In this document: piece by piece, positions 16,401 through 24,053 of the stretch
How positions within the stretch are numbered: the first letter of the stretch is position 1
Layout of the letters: each line of letters starts with the position of its first letter
Assembly: GCA_002440975.1 (NCBI GenBank)
Contig: DJWN01000063.1
Location: 1 to 30,577 of the forward strand
Direction of reading: 5' to 3'
Length of the DNA stretch: 30,577 nucleotides
Origin: Bacteroidales bacterium UBA6229
Lineage (GTDB): Bacteria; Bacteroidota; Bacteroidia; Bacteroidales; F082
Notes under the pieces: model-generated
What the model was told of the DNA's origin: nothing
The model's database searches: none
Seen by the model: only the letters and a program-made list of their open reading frames with translations
Made by a program: the position numbers and the translations under genes

Positions 16401-18436
16401 CCCGAAAAATGATGCAAAACAAACTCCGCGAAAGTGACGACACTATACGGCTGATTTTTGATTCAACAGCTGAAGGGATTTTTGGAATTAATAAACAGGG
16501 AATTTGTACCTTTTGTAATAAGGCAACAGTTAAAATGCTGGGATATACCAATGAAAATGAGATAATTGGTAAAAATATTCACGCCCTGGTTCACTATGCT
16601 TATCCTGATGAATCACTATTACCCGAATCAGGTTGCAGTGTGTTTGAGGCCGTCAAAACGGGTAAAGGCAAACATATTGATAATGAAGTTTTCTGGCGAA
16701 AAGATGGTAGTCATTTTCCGGTCGAATATTGGTCCTTCCCAATCCGCCGAAACGAAAAAATTATTGGCTCGGTAGTCACCTTTCTTGATATTACAGAGCG
16801 TACGTATAACAACAACATCCAGCAAATTCTTTACGAAATTGCGCGGCAGTCGATCAGTACAACATCCATCGATGATTTGTTAAAGCTCACACGTACCGAA
16901 TTGGCTCGGGTTTTGGATACTACTAACTTTTATGTTGCCTCCTATCATCAGGAAACCGATATGCTGCAACAATTGATCATGCACGACGAAAAGTCGTTTA
17001 TCGCATCCTGGCAAGTAACCGAATCAATCTCCGGCACAATTGTCCGCACCAAAAAATCATTGCTTTTGAGCGAGGACGAAATTAAGAACCTGAATCAAAA
17101 CCTGAACAGATCAACCGCTTATGTTGCGCCCCTTTGCTGGATGGGCGTTCCTTTGTTCGATGGCGAACAGGTGATTGGCGTGATGGCCGTTCAAAGCTAC
17201 ACCGATCCTCAGGCCTATGATGCTTCCAGCCTTCGCCTACTCGAACTGGTTGCCCACGAACTCTCCTTGTTGCTGCAACGCAAAAAAATGATAGCCGACC
17301 TGATTAAATCCAAAGAAAAAGCAGAAGAAAGCGATCAGTTAAAATCTGCTTTCCTGGCCAATGTGAGCCACGAAATCAGAACCCCCATGAATGGCATTCT
17401 GGGTTTTCTCGAATTGCTCAAAGAACCTGACCTTAGTGAGGAGGAAAAAGCAGATTATATAAAAATTGTAAACAAAAGCGGCCAGCGATTGCTGGATACC
17501 ATCAACGACATCATCGAGATTTCGCGCATCGAATCAGGCGAACTGGAAGTGTTTGAAGATGAGGTTTGCCTGTCGGAAGTTTTTAGCTACTATTACGATT
17601 TCTTTAAACCTCAAACAGATCAGACCGGCTTGCAGCTGATATTGAATAATCAGCTCAACAAAAATGACGACTGTGTGATCACTGACCGCCATAAACTTGA
17701 CGGGATATTGACAAATCTGATTAAAAACGCCATCAAATTTACAAAGCAGGGCACTGTTGAGATTGGCTGTTATGCTGAAAAAGAAAAATTGCTGTTATAT
17801 GTCAAAGATACAGGTATCGGTATTCCGGCTGACAGGATAGAGGCCATCTTCGAACGCTTTGTGCAGGCCGACATTCATATCACCAGAGCACACGAAGGAT
17901 CAGGTCTCGGGCTTTCTATCGTTAAAGCTTATACCGAAGCTTTGGGTGGAGAACTAACCCTTGAGTCGGAACCAGGAAAAGGAAGCAAATTTATGGTTAC
18001 ATTACCTTTGAAAAGAACGAACGCCTCCGAAAAACCCGATGAAAAACAGGAAAAACAAGAAGTGAATCAGAATGAAAGTAAACTCATCCTGCTTGCCGAA
18101 GACGACGACTCCAGTTTTGAATATATGCACATTCTGCTCGAGTCGATGGGCTTTAAAATGCTGCAGTGTGCTGATGGAGAATCCGCCGTAAACATGGCCA
18201 AAGAACATCCGGAGATCGTGTTGATACTGATGGATATTAAAATGCCGGTGATGGATGGCCTGGAGGCTACAAGAAAAATCAGAAAATTTAATTCGGAGAT
18301 ACCCATTATTGCACAATCAGCCTACGCATTAGCTGGCGATGCCGAAAAAGCCCTGGCTGCCGGTTGCAATGATTATGTTACAAAGCCGGTGAACCGAAAA
18401 GTGTTGTTAAAAATAATAAACAAATGGCTGAGTTAA
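13466..18436 (+). CDS. Hybrid sensor histidine kinase with six PAS domains, GAF and receiver
   Basis: The 1656-residue membrane kinase has transmembrane segments at about 15-38 and 304-326 enclosing a roughly 265-residue periplasmic sensor, possibly dCache-like. Six PAS/PAC units follow at about 343-470, 475-600, 601-730, 735-862, 865-985 and 988-1112; several start with ESxxxYR and end with DITxxK/R linkers. A GAF domain is at about 1117-1275. The HisKA domain has His1302 in FLANVSHEIRTPMNG. The ATPase domain has N box NLIKNAIKFT, G1 DTGIGIP and G2 GSGLGLSIVKA. The C-terminal receiver (about 1538-1655) has phospho-acceptor Asp1590 in LMDIKMPVMDG and a conserved TKP lysine. There is no DNA-binding domain and no adjacent regulator, so output must pass to an unlinked partner. 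All catalytic motifs look intact; the signal is unknown. Confidence 0.93.
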   Translation: MKKFNHFSDHPIQKVPILLILLVIGVALLISLSGFYYFQFERQQTQLKSYNELKAVAKLKINQLKQWRKERLSEAIFFSEKSPFNVLAAQIVSGDTTAIPLLREAYNHILSDDRFDNIIILNKNGEVLFTAVAEMDTVDEKTREAAALAEQKGMIQMRDFYYCKQHQAIHIEFVSPLFNADKQAMAVMIFRTNPQSYLYPLIKNWPTPSKTAETFLVRKEDDSVRVLNQVMYRENEQLQLMFSMAETSNPAVLAADGFVGLYEGPGYIGRQILAHIDTVGTLPWKMIVKAETSELYADLYKKTSLITVIVVLGILFFAALVAWFYHNRQKKLWISLASKSRELMESQEQFSATLYSIGDGVITTDTKGFVIHMNPVAERLTGWSEAESQNKKVEEVFVTLNKDLQQKTEKPVQKNLSGKRVVGLARHTILISKDGSRIPIDESKAPIIDKEGNLLGVVIVFSDQTENYNKQRELKESREQFELLFKNAPLSYQSLDENGRILEVNQTWEKTLGYKREEVIGTWFGDLLTEGYAEKFNEEFDRFKLAGNINTTNALRHKSGKLLHFEINGRVGRNPDGSFDRTLCILQDITSRKMMEEQLRQSEEKYRKIAENISDVVWTTDLDFNVNYVSSSIEQLVGEPVEQHLKRKIEDKFPPASIAKIQEVFKEELEKEKDSTADRNRSRLVELQHYKADGSLIWIGMNISFLRDEQGNPIGFQGISRNITSIKEAEQQLIEKERQLSSMITNLPGFVYRCLNDENWTMLYISENCKKITGYDPADLIDNKKISYNDLILPEFRPLLSEQWNRELNNKDLFHGEYQIKTTEGEIRWMLERGKGIFDESGELLFLEGYIEDITETKKAEIALFESEKNYRELIDGMTETVWVIDLNGNILDVNKTAVSVMGYSKQELLEIGLIGIDAALDSASINELFKTMPVDEIQVFETTHKTKDGRLIPVEVSSSLINYQAQPAILSIARDITTRKMMQNKLRESDDTIRLIFDSTAEGIFGINKQGICTFCNKATVKMLGYTNENEIIGKNIHALVHYAYPDESLLPESGCSVFEAVKTGKGKHIDNEVFWRKDGSHFPVEYWSFPIRRNEKIIGSVVTFLDITERTYNNNIQQILYEIARQSISTTSIDDLLKLTRTELARVLDTTNFYVASYHQETDMLQQLIMHDEKSFIASWQVTESISGTIVRTKKSLLLSEDEIKNLNQNLNRSTAYVAPLCWMGVPLFDGEQVIGVMAVQSYTDPQAYDASSLRLLELVAHELSLLLQRKKMIADLIKSKEKAEESDQLKSAFLANVSHEIRTPMNGILGFLELLKEPDLSEEEKADYIKIVNKSGQRLLDTINDIIEISRIESGELEVFEDEVCLSEVFSYYYDFFKPQTDQTGLQLILNNQLNKNDDCVITDRHKLDGILTNLIKNAIKFTKQGTVEIGCYAEKEKLLLYVKDTGIGIPADRIEAIFERFVQADIHITRAHEGSGLGLSIVKAYTEALGGELTLESEPGKGSKFMVTLPLKRTNASEKPDEKQEKQEVNQNESKLILLAEDDDSSFEYMHILLESMGFKMLQCADGESAVNMAKEHPEIVLILMDIKMPVMDGLEATRKIRKFNSEIPIIAQSAYALAGDAEKALAAGCNDYVTKPVNRKVLLKIINKWLS

Positions 18437-18500
18437 GGAGGTGTTTCAACTTGATGAAATTCTTCTGAGAATTAATGCCAAACAAAATTCAACCATTGCT

Positions 18501-19217
18501 TTAATTTTCGGCGACCAAGTCATGCTTAGAATGTCGATGTTCCTTACGCCTGAGCCACTCCATCCCCTGTATTATCATCAGCATCATCATCAGGCTGTAG
18601 ATGCTGTCCTCAATCGGGATTGTTAAGATGCGAATACCCAAATTCTGGCTGTTATCGTACCAAACGATCGGCTCTTCAGTAAAATAGCCTGTAAGAGCAC
18701 CATTTACAATCAAAAAAGGAACCAGAGAAATAAGGTAAGCCAACAGGAAATAACCGAGCCAGGGCTGTTTTTTGTAAACATTATAAAGCAACAGCAAAGC
18801 CGTCAGGATAAATATCACGGAGGTGTACAACCTATCGTAGTGCATAACACCAACAACCAACAACACAACACTCAACACCACAAAAAACGGACGATGTACA
18901 CTTTTAAGAATGTCCTTTTTAACATACACAACCAAACAGGCATAAATGAAAACGATAGCATAAGGCACTACCACAAAAAAGAGCCATTCCTCTACCGGCA
19001 GCCCCAACATCCTGAATCCAATCAGATAGCGATCATTAAAACCCCAAATTCCTGAGGTTGCAAAAATCACGTCCTTGGCAATAAATACGACGCCCATCAA
19101 CAGCATGGCCGGAAATAAGTATTTCCATTGCTTGTAAAAAGCCACGCGTTTATCAAAACTCAGTATGAGAGGAGCTGAGATCGTGAGTAAATCAATAGTA
19201 AGATAGAGGTTATTCAT
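18501..19217 (-). CDS. Fused lycopene beta-cyclase (CrtYcd type)
   Basis: This 238-residue polytopic membrane protein combines both halves of heterodimeric actinobacterial/archaeal lycopene cyclases. The first half is YLTIDLLTISAPLILSFDKR to LGLPVEEWLFF; the second ends with ILTIPIEDSIYSLMMMLM. The paired acidic motifs PVEE and PIED are the conserved presumed catalytic residues. It cyclises a psi end of lycopene, or of a hydroxylated derivative, to a beta ring. The start is the ATG at 19217, 14 bases after the stop of the upstream gene; a TTG at 19235 overlapping that stop is possible. It is last in the carotenoid operon. Whether it closes one or both ends is not readable, but the neighbours favour one. 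Confidence 0.85.
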   Translation of the reverse strand: MNNLYLTIDLLTISAPLILSFDKRVAFYKQWKYLFPAMLLMGVVFIAKDVIFATSGIWGFNDRYLIGFRMLGLPVEEWLFFVVVPYAIVFIYACLVVYVKKDILKSVHRPFFVVLSVVLLVVGVMHYDRLYTSVIFILTALLLLYNVYKKQPWLGYFLLAYLISLVPFLIVNGALTGYFTEEPIVWYDNSQNLGIRILTIPIEDSIYSLMMMLMIIQGMEWLRRKEHRHSKHDLVAEN

Positions 19218-19231
19218 GATTAACGAATGCT

Positions 19232-19873
19232 TCAATTCTGATCCAGAATAAGCACAACAAAAAACAAAGTTTGTATGCCTATAACAAAGATAGCCAAACG
19301 GTTGCGCAGGTTTTTAACCAGATAAAATGCCCCGAGCAACATGCCAAAGGAAATAATCCACCAGGCCAGGTAATTTTGAAGAGGAATCGATCCTCCTGCC
19401 CAGCTCCAAAAATCAAAACGCACTGCTACAGGTTCCAGCAAAAAATCATACAAAACCATTAGTGTTGCGGCAATGGCAGCTTTCACCCATCGGGCAAGCT
19501 TGAAATGCTGGATCAAAGCTGCCGTTCCAAAAACCAGTACGCCCCAGTTTACCCCGATCATCAGTGGAACGCCGAGCCACTTTAAACCCAATCCATCACC
19601 GTAATTATAAATTCCAAAGATCAATCCGGTTTCTATACCGAGTACTTCAACAAAAAATCCTGCAAGCATTACTATCAGGAGCCAACTGCCATAGCACCTG
19701 TCGAAACCTTCAGCATTGTATATTAAAAGTCCGGAAGCAAACAAAAGATTATACGGCGTAAGCAACATCAGCGATTCGGCCTGACCCAGCAAAACAGTTA
19801 CAAATCCCACCAGATAAACGATTATCAGCAGGCTCAGACTTAAATAAAATCGGTTTGTGAGCAATTTTTTCAT
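19232..19873 (-). CDS. cruF: Carotenoid 1',2'-hydratase, CruF-like (DUF422)
   Basis: The 213-residue membrane protein has about seven hydrophobic helices and the DUF422/CruF signature: FGIYNYGDGLGLKWLGVPL then NWGVLVFG, plus a later YDFLLEPVAVRFDFWSW. CruF enzymes add water to the 1',2' double bond of the acyclic psi end of gamma-carotene or related carotenoids. The ATG overlaps the stop of the CrtD-like gene by four bases (ATGA), showing tight translational coupling, and the lycopene cyclase follows 14 bases downstream. This fits a pathway where one end of the carotenoid is hydrated and the other cyclised. The symbol is by family resemblance. Confidence 0.85.
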   Translation of the reverse strand: MKKLLTNRFYLSLSLLIIVYLVGFVTVLLGQAESLMLLTPYNLLFASGLLIYNAEGFDRCYGSWLLIVMLAGFFVEVLGIETGLIFGIYNYGDGLGLKWLGVPLMIGVNWGVLVFGTAALIQHFKLARWVKAAIAATLMVLYDFLLEPVAVRFDFWSWAGGSIPLQNYLAWWIISFGMLLGAFYLVKNLRNRLAIFVIGIQTLFFVVLILDQN

Positions 19874-21360
19874 GGCTGAGGAATTATTTCAGAAACAATT
19901 TTAGCAGACAACAAACACAATGGAATACCTCCACCGGGATGCACACTGCCTCCGGCGAAATAAAGCCCTTCGATGTTTGAATGATCATTAGGATGACGCA
20001 AAAAGGCAGCATAACGACTATTGGAACTGGTACCGTATAGTGAACCACCAGCCGATAACGTCTTTCTTTCAATTTCGACCGGGCTGAGGCTTGCTTCGGT
20101 AACAATCAGTTTGGTGAGATCTGTTTGCAGGATCATATTCAATTTTTGGATGATAAGCGTTTTGTATTGTGGTATCAACACCTCCCAATCTTGTCCGTTA
20201 TGCGTAGGCACATTCACCATTACAAACCAGTTTTCGCAGCCTTCAGGTGCATCACCGGGAACATCTTTTGAGGTAATGTTCACATATACCGTTGGATCAG
20301 TGGCTGGCACTTTGCCCTTAAAAATTTCTTCAAACTCTTGTTTATAATTGCCGCTGAAGAATATATTATGCAAACCTAATTGCGCAAAAGTTTTCTTAAT
20401 CCCCCAGTAAAATATCAAAGCCGAACTTGATTTTTCTTGTCTTAGTTTGGTTTCCGGAGCTTTCACTTTGGGCAATAGTTTTCGATAGGTTGGTGTGATG
20501 TCCATATTGGAAAGAACTACCTCTGCCTTAAAGGTTTCATTATCAAGTTCAACACCAACCGCCTTGCCTCCTTCGATAATAATTTTGCTCACACGGCTGT
20601 TGTAGCGAAAGCTAACACCCAGATCTTCGGCCAGTGCCACCAAACTGGTTGTGATCTGATGCATCCCCTTTTCAGGCAAAAAAGTGCCCACTCCGTGTTC
20701 TAAGTGAGGGATCATATTCAAAATTCCGGGAGCCCGATAAGGATCAGAGCCGTTGTAGGTAGCATAACGGTCGAAAAGCTGAACAAGTTTGGGCTTCTCC
20801 AGCTGATCGGCATTGGCCTTGTGCATACTTTTTAAAAGATCCAGCTGTGAAAGATGCAAAAGCGTTTTTACCACATCCTTACTCCACCAGGTGCTGAAGC
20901 GGTTGAGCGGTTTTTCCATAAAAATCTGACCGGCAAGCTCATACATCCTTCGGGCTTTTTGCAAACGCTTAACTACTTTTGAAGCCGGCACACCCAGTTT
21001 TTCATGAGCTTCATCAGCAAAATCATCCTGATCAGCATAAGCGGTAAGCCGGATGCCATCGTCCCAAAAATAAGTACACGAAGTGTCTTTTTTGATGTAG
21101 TTAAAATAGTGACGCGGGTTTTTTCCGGCCAGTGCAAACAACTCATCCACATAGTGCGGCATGGTAAAAAGCGAAGGACCGGCATCAAAACGAAAACCAT
21201 CCTGCTCAAAGGCTGTGAGTTTGCCACCAGCATAATCATTGGCTTCAAAAACCGTAACCCGATAACCTTTTACACTTAGCCTGATGGCTGAAGCTATTCC
21301 GGCTATCCCGGCACCGATTATAACCGCCTGTTTTGTTTTATTTGGTTTGGATTGAGACAT
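19870..21360 (-). CDS. crtD: Carotenoid desaturase of the CrtI/CrtD family, probably 1'-hydroxycarotenoid 3',4'-desaturase
   Basis: From the ATG at 21360 the product is 496 residues. It opens with a dinucleotide-binding motif VIIGAGIAGIASAIRL followed by Glu in VFEA, then GGKLTAFEQDGFRFDAGPS, typical of phytoene-desaturase-type FAD enzymes. The C-terminus has SLYGTSSNSRYAAFLRHP and GLYFAGGSVHPGGGIPL, the FAD-binding end of the family. A plain phytoene desaturase (CrtI) is the alternative, but coupling to cruF by a four-base overlap and the SLYG end motif fit CrtD, which introduces the 3',4' double bond next to the hydroxylated end. A frame extending upstream overlaps the DUF2237 gene and is rejected. 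No crtB is present in the window. Confidence 0.8.
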   Translation of the reverse strand: MSQSKPNKTKQAVIIGAGIAGIASAIRLSVKGYRVTVFEANDYAGGKLTAFEQDGFRFDAGPSLFTMPHYVDELFALAGKNPRHYFNYIKKDTSCTYFWDDGIRLTAYADQDDFADEAHEKLGVPASKVVKRLQKARRMYELAGQIFMEKPLNRFSTWWSKDVVKTLLHLSQLDLLKSMHKANADQLEKPKLVQLFDRYATYNGSDPYRAPGILNMIPHLEHGVGTFLPEKGMHQITTSLVALAEDLGVSFRYNSRVSKIIIEGGKAVGVELDNETFKAEVVLSNMDITPTYRKLLPKVKAPETKLRQEKSSSALIFYWGIKKTFAQLGLHNIFFSGNYKQEFEEIFKGKVPATDPTVYVNITSKDVPGDAPEGCENWFVMVNVPTHNGQDWEVLIPQYKTLIIQKLNMILQTDLTKLIVTEASLSPVEIERKTLSAGGSLYGTSSNSRYAAFLRHPNDHSNIEGLYFAGGSVHPGGGIPLCLLSAKIVSEIIPQP

Positions 21361-21362
21361 GG

Positions 21363-21728
21363 CTATTCTTTTCTCCAGGCAAATTTTACCAATTCGCTCA
21401 ACGAGATAAAGCGTAAAAGATTTTCGTGAGTAGCCTCCAAAACAAGCTGAGGAGCCACGCCTTCGCGATGGGCTTCGAGCCAGCGGCTGGCACACAGGCA
21501 CCATCTGTCACCGACTTTGAGGCCACGAAATTGATAAGCCGGAACTGGCGTTAGTAAATCATTGCCCATACCTTTTGAAAAAGCTAAAAAATCATCTGTC
21601 ATTACTGCACAAACCGTGTGCGTACCCCGATCTTCAAAGCCTGTCTGACAAAAACCGTCGCGGTAAAAACCAGTGAGCGGCTCATTGCTGCATATAAGCA
21701 GTTTTTCACCAAAAACATTCTTTTGCAT
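21363..21728 (-). CDS. DUF2237 family protein
   Basis: The 121-residue soluble protein has the family's hallmark segments: NEPLTGFYRDGFCQTGFEDR, GTHTVCAVMTDDFLAFSKG, GNDLLTP and GLKVGDRWCLCASRWLEA, with several conserved cysteines that could bind metal or form a redox centre. The family has no established biochemical function that I know of. It is the first gene of the carotenoid operon: the CrtD-like start codon lies two bases after its stop. This is co-transcription rather than proof of a role in carotenoid synthesis. Length is typical and no lesions are visible. Confidence 0.85.
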   Translation of the reverse strand: MQKNVFGEKLLICSNEPLTGFYRDGFCQTGFEDRGTHTVCAVMTDDFLAFSKGMGNDLLTPVPAYQFRGLKVGDRWCLCASRWLEAHREGVAPQLVLEATHENLLRFISLSELVKFAWRKE

Positions 21729-21905
21729 TCAATCCTTTTTATTACTCACTTCCATAACAATCTGAAAAGCATTTGGTTTTGAATGGAAGGAATTTGTGCA
21801 GCAAAGTGCTGTCAGCTGTGGGCAATCTATAAACCAGGAATCAACAATTAAAAGCAGCTCTAATTTCTCTCTGTTTCATTACTCCCACACTAATTCATTC
21901 GTGTT

Positions 21906-22481
21906 TTAGCAATGCATTAGCCAATTTCGCATCATCTGCTGCCCCTCTGTGGTCATATACGACTCCGGATGAAACTGCAAAGCATCTATCGGCCAATGTT
22001 TATGACGGAATGCCATCAACCGGCCTGCTTCGTCATAAGCGGTTGGCAAAAGCACTTCTGGAAGCGTTTCATGATCCACAATCCAGGAATGATAACGTCC
22101 TGCGATAAACTTTTGTGAAACGCTTTCGAAAAGCCTTCCGGCAAAAGCAGTTTGATGCAGCATATGATCTGCCCCGTGAAAGCTGTGAGGCAATTGTCTC
22201 ATCCTTGCGCCAAAATGTAAGGCCAATGCCTGATGTCCCAGACATATCCCTAAAATGGGATGCATCCCGACATAATGTGCTATCAAGGCCATCAGATTAC
22301 CCGATTCTTCCGGAATACCAGGTCCGGGCGAGATCAGTACTTTGTCAACAACTGCTGGCAGATCACTAAACTTTATGTTGTTATGAACGATTTTAAGCGT
22401 GTGTTTCACCCCGCTTTCGCGCAGCAACTGCACCAGATTATAAGTGAACGAATCAAAATTATCGATCAGTAAAATTCGCAT
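21906..22481 (-). CDS. pabA: Glutamine amidotransferase subunit of aminodeoxychorismate/anthranilate synthase
   Basis: This 191-residue class I glutamine amidotransferase opens with MRILLIDNFDSFTYNLVQLL, diagnostic of PabA/TrpG, and has the oxyanion strand SPGPGIPEESG. The catalytic triad is Cys80 (GICLGHQ), His171 and Glu173 (FHPES). It supplies ammonia from glutamine to the chorismate-binding partner (PabB for folate, TrpE for tryptophan). Neither partner is adjacent, and no trp operon genes surround it, so it may serve PabB or both. YHSWIV fits PabA or dual-role proteins. The symbol is tentative: trpG is equally possible from sequence alone. Confidence 0.85.
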   Translation of the reverse strand: MRILLIDNFDSFTYNLVQLLRESGVKHTLKIVHNNIKFSDLPAVVDKVLISPGPGIPEESGNLMALIAHYVGMHPILGICLGHQALALHFGARMRQLPHSFHGADHMLHQTAFAGRLFESVSQKFIAGRYHSWIVDHETLPEVLLPTAYDEAGRLMAFRHKHWPIDALQFHPESYMTTEGQQMMRNWLMHC

Positions 22482-22638
22482 GTAACATATTTATTTCGCG
22501 AAAATAATACATTTCATTCCCCAAACCTCTTGCGCAATACTCACACTCAAACTTCTTATGCTACTGCTATTAACTGTTGGGTTTTATCAAAATTATTTGT
22601 TTTTGACTTCGACCTTCAGACTTTCTATAATTTTTTAC

Positions 22639-22683
22639 TCCTGCCTGCTGACGCAGGTAGGTTTACCTACTGCAGGTAGGCAG
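22639..22683. repeat. Palindromic repeat element (double hairpin)
   Basis: Two related imperfect palindromes lie side by side: CTGCCTGCTGACGCAGGTAG at 22641-22660, then CCTACTGCAGGTAGGCAG at 22666-22683. The outer arms CTGCCT and AGGCAG also pair, so the whole element folds as one or two hairpins. It is GC-rich compared with its surroundings, as expected for a small mobile REP-like or MITE-like element. No transposase is nearby. Confidence 0.65.
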
Positions 22684-22691
22684 AATTCACT

Positions 22692-22699
22692 TACCTTTG
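22692..22699 (+). promoter_or_regulatory. -7 box (TACCTTTG) of the MBL-fold gene
   Basis: An exact TAnnTTTG match 37 bases before the ATG at 22737. The -33 position falls inside the palindromic element at 22639-22683, so the element forms the upstream part of this promoter. Confidence 0.6.
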
Positions 22700-22736
22700 T
22701 CCCTCATAAAGCAAAACTCAAAAACCCAATAATACT

Positions 22737-23579
22737 ATGCAACTCATTCCTATCGAAACCGGAAACCTTAAACTCGACGGTGGTGCCATGTTTGGCGTTG
22801 TGCCAAAAGTGCTCTGGCAAAAAGTATATCCCTGCGACGAAAATAACCTTTGCAACTGGGCCATGCGCTGCCTGCTGGTGGTGGATGGCGACCGCCGTAT
22901 CCTGATCGACAACGGCATCGGCAACAAACAAGACGAAAAATGGCTCAAACACTACCACCTCAATGGTGATGCCACCCTCGAAAGCTCCCTCAAAGCCGCC
23001 GGTTACAATCCGGAAAACATCACCGATATGGTGATCACCCATATGCATTTCGACCATTGTGGAGGTAGCGTAAACTGGAACTGCGACAAAACAGGCTTCG
23101 AGCTGGCTTTCCCCAATGCCACCTACTGGACCAGCCGCCAACAGTTCGACTGGGCAACCAACCCCAACCGCCGCGAAGAAGCCTCCTATCTCAAAGAAAA
23201 CATCCTTCCCATCGAGGAAAGCGGACGACTCAAACTAATTGAAGACGAAGGTGAATACATCCCCAACATCACCTTTAAATTGTATAACGGACACACCGAA
23301 GGACAAGTGATTCCGCATATCCGCTTCAACGACAAAACTGTTGTCTTTATGGCCGACCTCATGCCCTCAGCAGCTCACATCCCCATGCCCTGGATCATGG
23401 CCTACGACACCAAACCCCTCGAAACACTCAAAGACAAAGAACGCTTTTATGCCGAAGCCCTTGCCAACGATTACATCTTGTTCCTCGAACACGATCTTTA
23501 TAACGAAGCCTGTGCACTTCACGATACCCCAAAAGGCGTCCGCGTAAAAACCAGCGGAAAGTTAAGTGATTTTATTTAA
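22737..23579 (+). CDS. MBL-fold metallo-hydrolase (quorum-lactonase/AttM-like family)
   Basis: The 280-residue protein is a complete metallo-beta-lactamase-fold hydrolase without signal peptide. The metal site THMHFDHCGG gives His102, His104, Asp106 and His107; a later GHTEGQVIPH supplies the third-ligand His, MADLMPSAAH the bridging Asp and LEHDLYNEA the last His. LLVVDGDRRILIDNGIGNK is the usual substrate-pocket strand of the lactonase/AttM-like and YtnP-like group. Substrates in this group include acyl-homoserine lactones and other esters, so the true substrate is open. It has its own promoter and is followed by a long repeat region, so it is probably monocistronic. Confidence 0.85.
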   Translation: MQLIPIETGNLKLDGGAMFGVVPKVLWQKVYPCDENNLCNWAMRCLLVVDGDRRILIDNGIGNKQDEKWLKHYHLNGDATLESSLKAAGYNPENITDMVITHMHFDHCGGSVNWNCDKTGFELAFPNATYWTSRQQFDWATNPNRREEASYLKENILPIEESGRLKLIEDEGEYIPNITFKLYNGHTEGQVIPHIRFNDKTVVFMADLMPSAAHIPMPWIMAYDTKPLETLKDKERFYAEALANDYILFLEHDLYNEACALHDTPKGVRVKTSGKLSDFI

Positions 23580-23664
23580 TAAGCAGTAATTGTGGGGCTA
23601 TTAGCAATTTGCTCATCTTTACTTAAAAACCAATAATTTATTCCTGCCAGGCGAATTGGTCATC

Positions 23665-23721
23665 GCAATGCCCTGCAATGCCCTGCGATGCCCTGCGATG
23701 CCCTGAGCCTGCCGAAGGGAG
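23665..23721. repeat. Four 10-bp tandem units joined to a REP-like motif
   Basis: GCAATGCCCT/GCGATGCCCT occurs four times at 23665-23704, followed directly by CCCTGAGCCTGCCGAAGGGA, an imperfect hairpin with CCCT/AGGG arms that resembles small interspersed palindromes seen in many environmental bacterial genomes. Confidence 0.6.
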
Positions 23722-23928
23722 CCCCCTCCGCTCGGCGAAGTTTGTAACTTCGTCGAATATACTACTGCTCTCACTTTTTGCTCTCCTCGAATATACTACC
23801 CGCTCGGCGAAGTTTGTAACTTCGTCGAATATACTACTGCTCTCACTTTTTGCTCTCCGCTCAGCGAAGTTTGTAACCTCCGCTCGGCGAAGTTTGTAAC
23901 TTCGTCGAATATACTACTGCTCTCACTT

Positions 23929-23959
23929 TTTGCTTCAAAAATCACTCATCTTATTTTTG
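23929..23959 (+). promoter_or_regulatory. Consensus promoter inside repeat unit 1 (TTTG, 19 bases, TATTTTTG)
   Basis: TTTG at 23929-23932 and TATTTTTG at 23952-23959 are separated by 19 bases, an exact match to the Bacteroidota consensus. No gene starts closely downstream; the next promoter copy lies 94 bases on. Confidence 0.5.
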
Positions 23960-24022
23960 CATTGCATATCCCTCCGCTCGGCGAAGTTTGTAACTTCGTC
24001 GAATATACTACTGCTCTCACTT

Positions 24023-24053
24023 TTTGCTTCAAAAATCACTCATCTTATTTTTG
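24023..24053 (+). promoter_or_regulatory. Consensus promoter inside repeat unit 2 (TTTG, 19 bases, TATTTTTG)
   Basis: This duplicates the promoter of unit 1 at a 94-base offset. A transcript from here would run through the 8-bp minisatellite into the alpha-2-macroglobulin gene, giving a leader of about 410 bases. Confidence 0.5.

Noticed and set aside
18437..18500. Terminator between the hybrid kinase and lycopene cyclase genes
   Set aside because: Only a 6-bp hairpin (AATTCT/AGAATT) is visible with no following T tract, too weak to call.
21361..21504. N-terminal extension of the CrtD-like enzyme
   Set aside because: It lies within the DUF2237 gene in another frame and does not resemble the family; the FAD-binding motif begins shortly after the ATG at 21360.
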